DNA from: Orientallactaga sibirica
Taxonomy: Eukaryota > Chordata > Mammalia > Rodentia > Dipodidae
Length of the DNA: 64,000 bases
Assembly: GCA_036365145.1 (NCBI GenBank)
Contig: JAEOAD010000024.1
Span: 12,667,501 to 12,731,500 of the forward strand
Direction: 5' to 3'
Position 1 is the first letter of the stretch; each line of letters opens with the position of its first letter. This document shows positions 36,865 through 47,330 of the stretch, piece by piece. Under the pieces are notes generated by a model. The model saw only the letters and a list, made by a program, of their open reading frames with translations, ran no database searches and was not told the origin of the DNA. The translations under genes and the position numbers were made by a program.

Positions 36865-36937
36865 CTCTTTCTCTCTTTCTCTCTCTCATAAAAAAGGCCA
36901 GTCTGTTGGGCTTGCTTAAAAAAACAAGACACAGAGA
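36493..36937 (+). repeat. tRNA-derived SINE, long subtype, with expanded (TTTC)n
   Basis: Head GCTGGAGAGATGGCTTAGCA, enlarged middle (ACAAACAGACAAGGTCGCAC at 36594-36613), pyrimidine tract 36680-36889, then GGCCAGTCTGTTGGGCTTGC and an A-rich end. GAGAACATATTCA flanks it at 36480-36492 and 36938-36950. All frames in the TTTC tract, up to 140 codons, are low-complexity artefacts. Confidence 0.93.
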
Positions 36938-36950
36938 GAGAACATATTCA

Positions 36951-37174
36951 CTAGTAACTATAACATAGCTCTGTTAGTTCTTTAGATAATATGTTCTCTT
37001 ATTAAAGATATTTTGTCCACATACAAATAACTAAGTTTAGTAGAAAAGGAAGCTTCATCATATATAGACATTAACAAATACTAATATAACACTAATTTAA
37101 TTACCAAGAAAACAAAGATAAAGTGAAACTAAAGTCTAGTATTAGTCCCCTGAAAGAATCAATACATCGAAAAT
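36951..37174. other. AT-rich non-coding DNA
   Basis: Nothing recognised. Confidence 0.5.
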
Positions 37175-37182
37175 GATGTGCA

Positions 37183-37325
37183 AGCCGGGCGTGGTGTCGC
37201 ACACCTTTAATCCCAGCACTCGGGAGGCAGAGGTAGGAGGATCGCCGTGAGTTTGAGGCCATCCTGAGACTACATAGTTAGTTCCAGGTCAGCCTGGGAC
37301 AGAGTGAGACCCTACCTAGAAAAAC

Positions 37326-37358
<33 letters not shown>
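37183..37358 (+). repeat. B1 SINE, young-looking
   Basis: GCCGGGCGTGGTGTCGCACA, CACTCGGGAGGCAGAGGTAG (CpGs still present) and an A tail of over 30 bases. Flanked by GATGTGCA (37175-37182) and GACGTGCA (37359-37366). Confidence 0.96.
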
Positions 37359-37360
<2 letters not shown>

Positions 37361-37366
37361 CGTGCA

Positions 37367-38416
37367 TTATTGTTTCTAAGCCCTACGGTGTGAGAATGTC
37401 ACCTTAAAGTCACTGTGAAGGAATTTTCGCTTGCTAATGGGGAGCATAACATACACTGGATCATGTCCCCTTGTGTGTTGTGTGGTATCATGACTTGCAT
37501 TTACTCTCCCTAATTATCTATGTTTATCTTAAAGTCGCATCCTTTACTCCTGGCCCTGGAGAAATCAGGCAGCTGGGTCCCATAGCACACTCTGCAAGGC
37601 GAATGTGCAGCTGCACTGAGTGGAGACTACCTCTGTGGCTGGCAGAGCTTCTCCAGTAAAAGGTCAGTTTAGACCTTAAGGTGAATACTCCTAGCAGAGC
37701 TTTCATTTTTTATTCAATGGTATTTTTTAAATTCTGGAACAGAACGTTCCCATCTTTTGACACTAGTTATTATCACAAGCTTAGAGTCAAGCACAATAAA
37801 GGTATTTCTTTGAGTTGCAATCATGACTCAGCAGCAAGGGAAAGTTGCTCTCTGTAGCCCTCTGTGTTTTACTCCCATTTAACTTTGAATAATTCATCAT
37901 GGAAAAATAATACTTGACCTCTGAGAATTTTAAAAAAATATTTTTTTTCTTACAAAAGTTGTGGCTTTCATAAAACTTATCTGAAACCAGAAGAGAAGGG
38001 AGAAAGATCAGTGTGTATCTTAAGGCAATTAAAAATATGGTTTCAATTCATAAACTAATTTTGATGTTGGCTAAAAGTCCCATTCATTATTTTGCAGACA
38101 TAGCTAGCTCCCACTTCAAACTTCCAAAGGTTACAGCACAGTATAGGGCTTCTGACCTGATTTTCTCTTTGAATCCTAGATGTGTGATTTCTAATATCAT
38201 GTGAGGAAATGGAGCAAGGAGGGGACAACTGATGGGAATACAACAAATTTGTAGTGTATTTATATACTAAAGTTCTCAATTAAAATGAATAAATAAAAAC
38301 TTTAAATGGAATTATTTGTTACCAAACATTCTCCTCATGGTCTTATGACTAACAATACTGGTTTTCCAAAACTGGGGTGTTAATGTGAACATTTTTTAAG
38401 TGTGTTTATGTTTTTA

Positions 38417-38418
<2 letters not shown>
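37367..38418. other. Unique DNA, one NF-E2/MARE-like site
   Basis: Composition is balanced at 37380-37700, with no repeat recognised. TGACTCAGCA at 37824-37833 fits the NF-E2/small-Maf consensus. Frames at 37471-37659 and 38013-38204 carry no recognised motif. Confidence 0.4.

Positions 38419-38458
<40 letters not shown>
38419..38458. repeat. (GT)n microsatellite
   Basis: Twenty GT dinucleotides, lying at the tail end of the adjacent B3-like element. Confidence 0.97.
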
Positions 38459-38460
<2 letters not shown>

Positions 38461-38696
38461 ATGTGTAGGTATAGGCCAGAGGACAGCTTCAAGTTCCTCA
38501 AGTGCCATGCACCTTTTGCTGAGACAGGGTCACTCACTGGCCTGGAGATTGACAAATTTGGCTAGACTGGCTGCCCAGTGACCCCCAGAGATATTCCTGC
38601 CTCCTTAGCACTGGGATTATAAGCACATACCACCATACCCAGCATTTTTATTGAGTAACTTGAATTTTAGCTGCAGAGCCATCTCGCCAGGCTTAA
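38459..38696 (-). repeat. Old rodent B3/B4-type SINE composite
   Basis: GGTATAGGCCAGAGGACAGC, then TGAGACAGGGTCACTCACTG, then TTAGCACTGGGATTATAAGC, then GCAGAGCCATCTCGCCAGG. A (GT)n on one end and a tRNA-like head on the other (minus strand), with a B1-like middle. Confidence 0.7.
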
Positions 38697-38768
38697 TCTC
38701 AATTTATTTCTAGCTCATACCACAAACAACTCATAGGTTTTATACTTAAATGTCTATTTAATTTCACT

Positions 38769-39363
38769 TTTTAAGTTTTTGTTTATTTTTATTTATTTGA
38801 GAGCAACAGACAGAGAGGAAGAGGCAGAGAGAGAGAGAGAGAGAGAATGGATGCACCAGGGCCTCCACCCACTGCAAACGAACTCCAGATGCATGCTCCA
38901 CCTTGTGCATCTGGCTTATGTGGGTACTGGGGAATCAAGCCTTGTGGTAGTTTGAATATATGTCCCCCAATATATTCAGTGTTTTATTAGTTTATAGTTT
39001 GCATCTGCAATCACCTTGCTAGAGGCAATGTCACTGGGGGCGGATCTTAAGGTGTGGTGGTGGGTATGAGATTCCATTGTAAAGATATGCAAAGTGTGCC
39101 TAATGGGAGTTCCTGAAGTGTGCTGTGTGCCTTTTGGCTGTGGCTTCTCTCTCTGCTTGGCCCTGTGAAGGCAGGCCAGCTTCTTCTGCCATTATGGAAC
39201 TTCCCCTGGATCTGTAAGCTTCAATAAATATTCCTTCTTCCATAACTGTGCCTGGTCTGGAAGTTCATCTCAGCGAACCTGAAGCTGTCTGCTACAAGCC
39301 TCAACCCAGGGTCCTTAGGCTTCAAAGGCAAACACTTAAACACTAAGCCATCTCTATAGCCCC
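38769..39363 (-). repeat. tRNA-derived SINE split by an LTR
   Basis: Two halves, 38769-38942 and 39302-39363, join into one normal element when the LTR between them is removed. TAATTTCACT before and TAATTTTACT after (39364-39373) are a one-mismatch target duplication of the SINE itself. Confidence 0.93.
38943..39296 (+). mobile_element. Solo LTR, ERVL-MaLR type (family C), inside a SINE
   Basis: 354 bases with TG...CA ends (TGTGGTAGTTTGAATATATG to CTGTCTGCTACA), a CACTGGGGGCGG segment and AATAAA at 39223-39228. The 5-base duplication AGCCT at 38938-38942 and 39297-39301 is perfect, which is the size expected for ERVL integrase. No coding interior remains. Confidence 0.88.
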
Positions 39364-39373
39364 TAATTTTACT

Positions 39374-39943
39374 ATTATCTGGTTCCCTAGGTACAGCTCC
39401 ACTATAAGTGTCTTAAATAAACCTCTTATTTATTCCAAATTGAATTTCTATAATAACTGGTAGTGTAAATGTTTCCAAGTCAACCATCTGAGAATAGCAC
39501 AGCTATCTGTCTAGAATACCGATACAATCATATCATTGTCCCAATTACACATTTTTAAGTGGGAAAAGAAATTTCCTCATATTAATACCTACCTGCAATT
39601 TGAAGTTCAAATACCTTCATGTCCCACAAGGCTCTTCTCAAGATGCCCAGTGCCTATATTCTCAAGGCTTGCTTTCTACTGTGATAAATAGATCTAGCCT
39701 AACATCCTGCCCATAAGGCTATAAGGCTCAGGAGGGGGAGTGATCAACTTTCTTTCATATTGTCACTCCATGACTCTAAGCCTTTGTAGGTTCCTTATTT
39801 TATTATTATTTCACACATTTCGATCCATTAATACAGATCTGTCCCTCACTGATACCACAAAGTTAAAAGAATAATGAAAAATTAATCAAAAGAGAAGAAA
39901 ATGATAAAATGAGAAAAGAGCAAGCTACCAATGTATGTAAAAA
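39374..39943. other. Non-coding DNA, nothing assigned
   Basis: No gene or repeat recognised. Confidence 0.5.
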
Positions 39944-39961
39944 GAAACAGTGCAGCTTCTT

Positions 39962-40179
39962 TTTAAATTAATTAATTAATTTGAGAAAGAGAGAGGGAGA
40001 GAAAAGAGGCCGATAGAAAGAGACAGAATGGGCACACCAGGGCCTCCAGCTACTGCAAAGGAATTCCAGATGCATGTGCCACCTTGTGCATCTGGCTTAA
40101 GTGGGTCCTGGGGAACTGAACCTGAGTCCTTGGGTTTTGCAGGCAAGTGCCTTAAAAGCCAAGCCATCTCTCCAGCCCC
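39962..40179 (-). repeat. tRNA-derived SINE
   Basis: TTTTAAATTAATTAATTAAT tail to CCATCTCTCCAGCCCC. Flanking repeats AGAAACAGTGCAGCTTCT and AGAAACAGTTTAACTTCT share 15 of 18 bases. Confidence 0.93.
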
Positions 40180-40197
40180 AGAAACAGTTTAACTTCT

Positions 40198-40453
40198 AAC
40201 AGTCATACCAATATGGGAACACATAGATATATTGGGTTTTGATTTTCTTCATCTTCAAGTATTTAAGTTTGGTTATTCCAATAAAGATATGATTTATGGA
40301 CTCAGAGGAGCAGTTCATCACTTCACTTTCTGCCTTACAAGACATAAAGGACATGTGTAAAGCTGAGGGAGAACATGCATACAAAGTTTTTAGCCTGAAT
40401 ATAGATCGTCATGAAGACATTGTTTCACAAGCCTCAGGAGGAATTGTACTACA

Positions 40454-40456
<3 letters not shown>
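40198..40456. other. Non-coding DNA, nothing assigned
   Basis: No repeat recognised. The frame 40296-40577 runs into the adjacent AT repeat and is rejected. Confidence 0.45.

Positions 40457-40504
<48 letters not shown>
40457..40504. repeat. (AT)n microsatellite
   Basis: Twenty-four AT dinucleotides. Confidence 0.97.
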
Positions 40505-40507
<3 letters not shown>

Positions 40508-40610
40508 AATAAAAACCAAAAACTTAAGGCAGTTTCACAAGAAAGCCTTCTTTTCCTGGCATCCATATCTTTTCTAAAACCCAAAATTATGTGTAGGTGC
40601 CCAGAATTTT

Positions 40611-40765
40611 TTTATACTTTTTTTTTTTTTTTTTTTTGAAACAGCCTTGTTTTGTAATCTAGGCTGTCCTGGAACTCACTACATGACCCAGGCTGGATTC
40701 CAGCTGGCAATTCTACTGCCTCAGCTTCTCAAGTGCTATGATTGATAGGTATACAATGAAGTGCA
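40611..40765 (-). repeat. Old B1-type SINE
   Basis: A T run, then TAATCTAGGCTGTCCTGGAA, CCAGGCTGGATTCCAGCTGG and TCTCAAGTGCTATGATTGAT. The right half resembles the murine/ancestral B1 more than the abundant local variant. Confidence 0.7.
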
Positions 40766-41359
40766 TAGTTTAAAAAAAAGAAGATTTTTAAGTAGAAAAA
40801 GTTGCAAATATTAACCCACTCTTAAGATTTATCTTTTGACACTGATATTTTATCAAGTACAGTATTTTTTTCCCAGGATATCTGACAACATTACTATAAT
40901 AATTTAAAATACATATAGGCTGTGCAGGACGTTCAAACTTTAGAATAAATAGCTTTTTACAAAACAATAAAGAAAAATTTCTTTTTTTTTTTTTCCTCCA
41001 GCAAAACCCCAAAGCTTAAGCTCTTTATCAGAGCCTAGTGATGCCCATTTTTCTCAGTCTACTGGAAGGATCCTTGAACAGAAGCACTTCTCACCATGAA
41101 TAAACTGTGAAATGTAGGTGAAAATTAAATTTAGTTACAGCTGCCAGCCTCAAGTTGGCTCTTGATGGTCGTTGTCTCACTTAAACAAGCACAGCTGCTT
41201 GTGACACTGGAGATAAACAAACACATTCCAAAAGTAATATCACAAGCAAAATAGGAAAAACAATTCCATAATACAAATTACTTGAAGGACACTGATAACT
41301 GAGTGAAGAGTATAAAAAGAAAGAATATTAATTTGCAGGAGAATGGGAAATAAAATGTT
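40766..41359. other. Non-coding DNA, nothing assigned
   Basis: 41120-41230 is less AT-rich (ACAGCTGCCAGCCTCAAG, AAGCACAGCTGCTTGTG with repeated CAGCTG E-boxes), otherwise unremarkable. Confidence 0.4.
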
Positions 41360-41475
41360 AGTGCCACACGTGGTGCTGCATGCCTATAATGCCAATACTC
41401 AAGACGCTGAAGCAGAGGGATCACAAGGTCAAAGCCAGATAGGTAACATGATCATACAGTGTCAGAAAGTCAGAA
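41360..41475 (+). repeat. Old B1-related SINE fragment
   Basis: GTGGTGCTGCATGCCTATAA ... GCTGAAGCAGAGGGATCACA ... AAGGTCAAAGCCAG follow the left half of a B1 with heavy divergence. Confidence 0.6.
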
Positions 41476-41585
41476 AAGAAGTGAAAGTAATAGGGTATAG
41501 AGGGATTCTGAGGAATTTCTAGTGGTGGTGAAAATAGGAGAAACTTAAATACTTATCATTCAAAATTAAATGTTAAGGTATTTAC

Positions 41586-41916
41586 TGTGATGGTTTGATT
41601 TAGGTGTCCCCCATAAACAATGTGCCCCAACTGGTGAAAATTTGGGAATTGGAGCCTCCTGAAGGTATATTGTTGGGGGTGGACTTATGGGTATTATAGC
41701 CAGCTTCCCCTTGCCAGCGCGTGGCACAATCTCCTATTGCTGTTGTCCATTTGACATTGGCCAGGAAAAGAATATTCAGCCTCTGCTCATGCCTTCTGTT
41801 TTTCCCTGCTTCCATGGAGCTTCCCCTGGAGTCTGTAAGGCATAATAAACACTTTCCCCCCACAGGCTGCTCTTGGTCGGGTGTTTCCTACCAGCAATGC
41901 AAAACTGACTGCAACA
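41586..41916 (+). mobile_element. Solo LTR, ERVL-MaLR type (family B)
   Basis: Starts TGTGATGGTTTGATTTAGG, contains TTGTTGGGGGTGGACTTATG and TATAGCCAGCTTCCCC, has AATAAA at 41844-41849 and ends GACTGCAACA. No clear 5-base duplication is visible. The frames on either strand (41600-41863 minus, 41721-42008 plus) lie in LTR sequence and are not genes. Confidence 0.75.
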
Positions 41917-42899
41917 CTTGTTCTTATAATTTTCTCAATAAGGTCAATGAAAGGCTGAAAATAATATCACAATGCACAGATGTATGTTTGTTGGACTTGT
42001 CCATGTGACAATCTTTTGCAAGTGTTAGCAGAAAAGGTAACTCCTCAGTTGAGACAGTTTGCTTAAAAGATCTTTCCATTAGGTTTTCCATTAGATATCA
42101 AAATTTCTGCTATAGAAGTGCATCCTATGGAATGATTGTATTAAATATATATATATACATGATTCTCTTACTGTCCTGTATTCCTTGACATAGTTAAAGT
42201 AATGCAATGATGTTCCTAGAACTCTATTTGAGAAATCACTTTGCAACTTACAAATCTACCATGTTACAATGGAGTTTGTAATCATTCAAGATATTTTTCC
42301 TGTTTATAATACAATATATGATGATAAAAATATTATATCCCAGGGCAAAATGAGGTGCTATTTAACATAATAATACATTGAGCCACTCATACACTGGCCA
42401 TGCATTGTGTCAAAGCCATAGGGAAGACATACTTGAGTGAAAGTCAGGGGCAGCTTTGCCTGCTGATTAAGCTATATACCTTATCCCTTACCAACATTTA
42501 AATGAGCATTCTATTTGTGAAGTGTTGTGATTTTTGCTCTCAGGAAGTCATAAAAGGTAAAGAATCAAATTCACAGGAGAAAAGGAACAAAGCTAGGCTG
42601 TTAAGACACATGCCACTGGAGGAAATGAAAATAGCTCTCATTCCATCGGCATATGCTTCCACAGAGGCCCCCTCTCCTGCTTCCTTAGCACCTAACAATT
42701 ACTGAGGAAGAAGTAAAGTTGGGGAATCCCAAGAGTATGCACTAATAGGGTTAGGCATATGCATTAAAAAGGTTAGAGTTAGGCACAAATGGAATTTAAA
42801 CCAGAGTGATCCTGAAATGCTTAATATTATCATGTTTATGCACACATTCCTAAAGTTTCCATGCAATTCCTTCATGTCACATGGTCACAATATTTTTTT
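41917..42899. other. Non-coding DNA, nothing assigned
   Basis: No gene or repeat recognised. Confidence 0.45.
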
Positions 42900-42965
42900 C
42901 TGCAATTCATTTATTCATCAAATATTCAATGACCATGTACTATGCATAAGTAGCATATTGATTTT
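42900..42965 (+). repeat. Possible MIR/L1 trace
   Basis: CATTTATTCATCAAATATTC followed by GACCATGTACTATGC resembles the common 'TTCAACAAATATT...CTACTATGTGCCA' old-repeat string. Too short to assign. Confidence 0.3.
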
Positions 42966-43089
42966 TTTTAAAGGGAAAAGTCGTGTTTGCCTTTGTAATT
43001 GCATTTAACTGCTAATTTCAGACCATCCAATTTTCTCCTAACTCATTCTAAATTTCTACACTATTTCTTCATTCATCTGTAATTATTTT

Positions 43090-43227
43090 TCCCATTGGAT
43101 GAATGGATAACTAAGATGTGGTAGGTATATCTACATGATGGGATTCTACTTAGCAGTAAGGAAATAATAAGCCAATATGTAGAAAAATGGTCAAACTTGG
43201 AACAGATCATACTCAATCATGTTATTT
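43090..43227 (+). repeat. Old LINE-1 fragment, 5' to a SINE
   Basis: GGATGAATGGATAACTAAGA, TGTGGTAGGTATATCTACAT, GGGATTCTACTTAGCAGT, AATAAGCC follow the sense strand of the L1 3' region. Probably continues past the SINE at 43241 for a short distance. Confidence 0.75.
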
Positions 43228-43240
43228 TAAAATGATATAT

Positions 43241-43464
43241 GGGCTGGAGAGATGGCTTAGCAGTTAAGAGCTTGCCTGTGAAGCCTAAGGACCCTGGTTC
43301 AAGGCTCGATTCCCCAGGACCCATGTAAGCCAGATGCACAAGGTAGCGCATGCGTCTGGAGTTTGCTTGCAGTGGCTGAAGGCCCTGGCGCACCCAGTCT
43401 CTATCTGCATCTTTCTCTCTCTCTCTCTCTGTCTGCTTCTTTCTCAAATAAAAATAAAAAAAAA
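43241..43464 (+). repeat. tRNA-derived SINE with perfect 12-bp target duplication
   Basis: Near-consensus copy (GGGCTGGAGAGATGGCTTAG, GGTTCAAGGCTCGATTCCCC, GCGCATGCGTCTGGAG with CpGs kept), so young. TAAAATGATATA at 43228-43239 and 43465-43476. Carries the GAGGCTCGATT insert in the B-box region that divides this family into subtypes. Confidence 0.96.
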
Positions 43465-43476
43465 TAAAATGATATA

Positions 43477-43653
43477 AAGCTGTAAGTAAACCATGAACCA
43501 TGTAGAAAGATCAGAATGTCAAACATAAAGCCATCAAGTCAGTGCATTGGTGAGTATAAAGATAACAAAAGCTTTGTAGAACCTCAATGTGCAGCATGCT
43601 TTTTCAACATGCAGTTGATGTAACTAAGAAAACTGTTCTCAAAAACATGTAGT
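43477..43653. other. Non-coding DNA, possibly L1 continuation
   Basis: GTAGAAAGATCAGAATGTC could extend the L1 fragment left of the SINE; not firm. Confidence 0.35.
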
Positions 43654-43721
43654 GAAGGCTTGAGTTCCAGGCCAGCCTGGGCTACATAGGAAGTATGTGT
43701 TTCAAAAATACAAAATAAAAG
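43654..43721 (+). repeat. B1 right-half fragment, older type
   Basis: GAGTTCCAGGCCAGCCTGGG then CTACATAGGAAGTATGTG; B1 middle and right part only, ending CAAAATAAAA. Confidence 0.7.
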
Positions 43722-43856
43722 AGCTGGGCGTGGTGGCACACACCTTTAATCTCAGCACTCGTGAGGCAGAGGTAGGAGGATCGCCATCGAGGCCACCCTG
43801 AGACTACAGAGTGAATTCCAGGTCAGCCTTGGCCAGATTGAGACCCTACCTCAAAA

Positions 43857-43894
<38 letters not shown>
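43722..43894 (+). repeat. B1 SINE with (AAAT)n tail
   Basis: AGCTGGGCGTGGTGGCACAC to AGACCCTACCTC, then about nine AAAT units. Inserted at the A-rich end of the older B1 piece. Confidence 0.95.
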
Positions 43895-43896
<2 letters not shown>

Positions 43897-44702
43897 CAAA
43901 AAAGTTAAGACTCCTTGCAAAATATAATATATAAACATTTGTACATGAATTATATTCTCCTGAATTAGTAAAAACATGATAGTGTCTAGCCTTTAGTTAT
44001 ATAGTGTATCTCATAGACATAATTTTTTGATCACTCAAAATTTCAATGAGACCCTACATAATAAAATGCCACAAATATTCAGCTATCCCACAATTAATTC
44101 CTGGCCTTGGCTGAAGACACCAAGGACATGAGTCCCATCACTTTTCCCACACCATAAGGAACCTGGTGAAATGAACATGATTCCCCTCATTCCCAAGGAT
44201 GAATTCATTGAAAAATATACGCAACCAAGGAACTTGAACATTCCCAAAAATGTGCAGATCTGATGATGATCAAATAACAAGTAGGTTTTATACTGTGAAA
44301 AATAAATGCCAATAGTAATATACAGATATAAACCACTTGTGAGACTGCTTGGATGGAAGAAAATGCTCAGTAGGGTGCCTACAGTGGTAACACTGATCCT
44401 AAGAACAGGCAGTGAAGGAAGACTCATGCCCATCATGACTTTCCAGGATTAAGTCTCAGTTTTACTACCAGAGAGAAACATGGTTACTAGCTACAAGTCT
44501 AGTAGCTACTAGTTACTAGTCAACAGCTTAAAGTACAAAATGAGTGATTTTCAAGCTCTTAAACATAATCTATACAGAATAGCAGGAGTGCTTACTCTAA
44601 CAGCACTGCTTACTAGAGTAAACTAGAATATAATAGGTCAAGAAAGGAAGTAAAAAAAAAAAAAAATCCAGTAATTCCTACAGATTGCCTAATCCCGCTG
44701 GG
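43895..44702. other. Non-coding DNA, nothing assigned
   Basis: A 117-codon minus frame (44083-44436) has no recognised domain or promoter and no exon signals. 44487-44522 is a short cluster of CTAG/TACTAG motifs. Confidence 0.4.
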
Positions 44703-44995
44703 CTGGTTGAATCAGATGAACCCCATAAACTCAAGTGTTCTGAATGCTTGGTCCCTAGTCGATGGTAATTTGGGATGTGGAGACTTTTTGGAGATAGTGT
44801 GTTGTTGGGGGTGGGCTTAGTGGTGTGTTATAGCCAGCTCTCTCTTGCTGGAGCTCGGCTCACTCTCCTGCTGCTGTTTTCCACCTACTGTAGTAGAAGT
44901 GATGTCCAGCCTATGCTCATGCCATGATTACCCTGCCATCATGGAGTTCAAGACTGTAAGGTATGGATTAGTTAAATAAATGAATCCTGCAGTAA
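44703..44995 (+). mobile_element. Partial LTR, ERVL-MaLR type (family B)
   Basis: TGGTTGAATCAGATGAACCC, TTGTTGGGGGTGGGCTTAGT, TTATAGCCAGCTC and GCCATCATGGAG align in order with the LTR at 41586. The 3' end (the ACTGCAACA terminus) is missing or decayed. Confidence 0.7.
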
Positions 44996-45097
44996 ATTAA
45001 AACTTTGTCAAAAAAGCAAAATATGGCTATAATTTGTATAACTTTTAGTGTTGTTTTAAAGACTTATGATGACAATGAACTTGTTAAGAAAGTTCAA

Positions 45098-45308
45098 GGG
45101 CTGGAAAGATGGTTCATTGATTAAAGGTAGTGCTTTCAAAGTTTGGCAACCTGGGTTCAATTCCCTAGTACTCATGTAAGCCAAACAAACAGTGTGGCAT
45201 GTGTCTGGAGCTCATTTGTAGTGACATGAGGGCCTGTTTTACCTTTATTCACTCTCTCTCTCTCTGTCTCTTTTATCTCTATCTCTAATTAATTAATTAG
45301 TTAAAATA
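45098..45308 (+). repeat. tRNA-derived SINE, diverged
   Basis: GGGCTGGAAAGATGGTTCAT head, GGTTCAATTCCC B box, CT tract, AATTAATTAATTAG tail. Confidence 0.9.
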
Positions 45309-45812
45309 CTTTTAGAAAGAAATTGCAAAATACAATGTAGTAAGTTTTAAAGAACTAATCAGGAAGTAAAAAATATACTTTTAGACTTGGAAGAAGATAC
45401 ACTGAGCTTCTATCATGTTGCTGAAAAGTTATGAAAATTAATCTACAATGCTAAAGGGTATAAAATTTAATACCACTTCTGTATTTTGCATAAAGAAATG
45501 AATTGTAACTGCCCTGTTCATAATTATTGCATAAAATGTTTATAACAATTCTAGAAATATTAACAATATTAAAGTTTCACATCTAAGTACTAAATTACTT
45601 CAAATCATAATAATTATCCTGTCCAAAAAAAGAGCATATATTCTGAACATATAAAACACAAATGCAAATATGGAGTTATTTTAATAAAATAAATATGATT
45701 ATTTACCAAATCTTATTATTTTTAATTTGTTATCTATCTTTGTATAGATCAAGTACCTAGCTGTCATCTATATTAATATTTTATTATTACTTGAAAGGGA
45801 CAATAAGATGGC
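45309..45812. other. AT-rich non-coding DNA
   Basis: Nothing recognised. Confidence 0.5.
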
Positions 45813-46161
45813 TTATGTTGTTAACTTGACTGGACCTAAACTCACTGTAAGGAATCAGGTAGACTATGTTAGCCTCTGAGAATGGCTGTGAGGGATTATC
45901 TTGATTAGATTAATTGAGTTGAAAAGACCTCAGTTATGGCGGGCAGCACCATTTCATGGGTTAGGATCCTGGACTGTATACAACAGACAGCACTGACTGA
46001 ATACTCATCACTACTGAACTGGAGATCAGCTCCTGCCAGCATGCTTTCCCTGTCATGGTGGATGTAACCTAATTGCAAACTGAAATAACACCCCCCAACA
46101 CACACACACACTTTCTCTGACTTTTGTTAGGTATTTAATCCCAGCAACAAGAAGGATAGTA
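45813..46161 (+). mobile_element. Solo LTR, ERVL-MaLR type (family A), diverged
   Basis: GTTAACTTGACTGGACC, ATCTTGATTAGATTAATTGA, GGATCCTGGACTGTATAC and TTGTTAGGTATTTAATCCC follow the LTR at 34831 in order. The polyadenylation region is altered and a short (CA)n has arisen at 46100-46110. Confidence 0.7.
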
Positions 46162-47087
46162 AAATGGAAAATGTTCTAGAGAGAGATTGTTCAGGTTTTC
46201 CTCATAATAGCTGCCCCCTACTAGCCACACACTCTTGTCTTTAAAAGAAGCCAAAATGTATTTTTTTTATGGATGTTATATGAAGTTAGGGGCACCACTT
46301 ACTTAAACACTATAATGCCTGGCAAATAACAAATGCAAAGAAAGTAATATATTCTTGTCAAATGGTACATATGTTTAGGTATGCCTACTCAATTTAAAGA
46401 TTTACATAAAGAATTGTTTTTACTGATAATTCATGATTAGTGTAACAGATAAAATTCATAATGAGCAGGACAAAGATAGAACTTCAACTTTATAAAACTG
46501 TAGGTATATGAGCATATATAACTTCAACATTGGTGCTTACTAACACTAGAATTTGTGAAACATTCAGAAATTAAAGGAACTTAACAATATTCAAAGGATT
46601 AATGTCAATTATATGTCTGTTTGTTTTACTAATTTCTACATAAAAGTCTAAAACATACATATTTTTAATTATTATTTAAGTGTCATGGTCATAATCAAAA
46701 TGTTCTCTAATGAAAATAGCATTAAATATGTTCATATAATTCAGTAATGTACAAACAAAAATTTTAAGGACTTCAATTGTTCCTGTATTGAGTACCTACT
46801 ATGTATGAGGAAGTGTCTGAAAATTTTAATAAAAATAGAATCAAGATACTAGTCCATAAGAATCCCAAGAAAGCAATTATTAATCATTATAAATTGCATT
46901 CACTACAGGTATAAAAATTATTGGTGAGGTTAAGAACTAAGGGTTAACAAATAATCAAAAATATTTCAAAATGTTGTTTATAAAAAAAAAAAAATGCCAC
47001 AGTGTGGAGAAACACATCCTGGGTTTCCCTAACCCCTCTTCCTCTCTTCTTATAAATTTTAGCCATGTGATGCTTTTATCAAAAAGA
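46162..47087. other. AT-rich non-coding DNA
   Basis: A faint MIR-like string (ATTGAGTACCTACTATGTAT) lies at 46788-46807; nothing else. Confidence 0.4.
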
Positions 47088-47330
47088 ACAACAACAAACA
47101 AACAAACAAACAAACAAAGGGCTGGAGAGATTGCTTAGTGGTCAATGCACTTGCCTGGGAAATCTAACGACTCAAGTTCTATTACCCAGTACCTATGTAA
47201 GCCAGATGTACCAGGTGACACATGTGTCTGAAGTTCATTTTCAGTGGCTAGAGGTCCTAGTGTGCCAAATCTCTTTATCTATCTGCATTTTCTCTCTCTG
47301 AAACAAATAAAAAATATTTTTTTAAAAAAT
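47088..47330 (+). repeat. tRNA-derived SINE next to an (AAAC)n run
   Basis: (AAAC)n at 47090-47117 immediately precedes GGGCTGGAGAGATTGCTTAG (47119). Diverged core and AAATAAAAAATA tail. Confidence 0.9.

Noticed and set aside
36510..36968. Several 70-140 codon frames of FLSFFLS or KERKKER type
   Set aside because: They translate a TTTC/CT repeat inside a SINE on both strands.
44083..44436. 117-codon minus frame with hydrophobic stretches
   Set aside because: No recognised family, no regulatory or splice signals, and a frame this long is expected now and then by chance in 64 kb.
44487..44522. Cluster of CTAG/TACTAG motifs, looking palindromic
   Set aside because: Short, imperfect and AT-rich; no larger structure around it.
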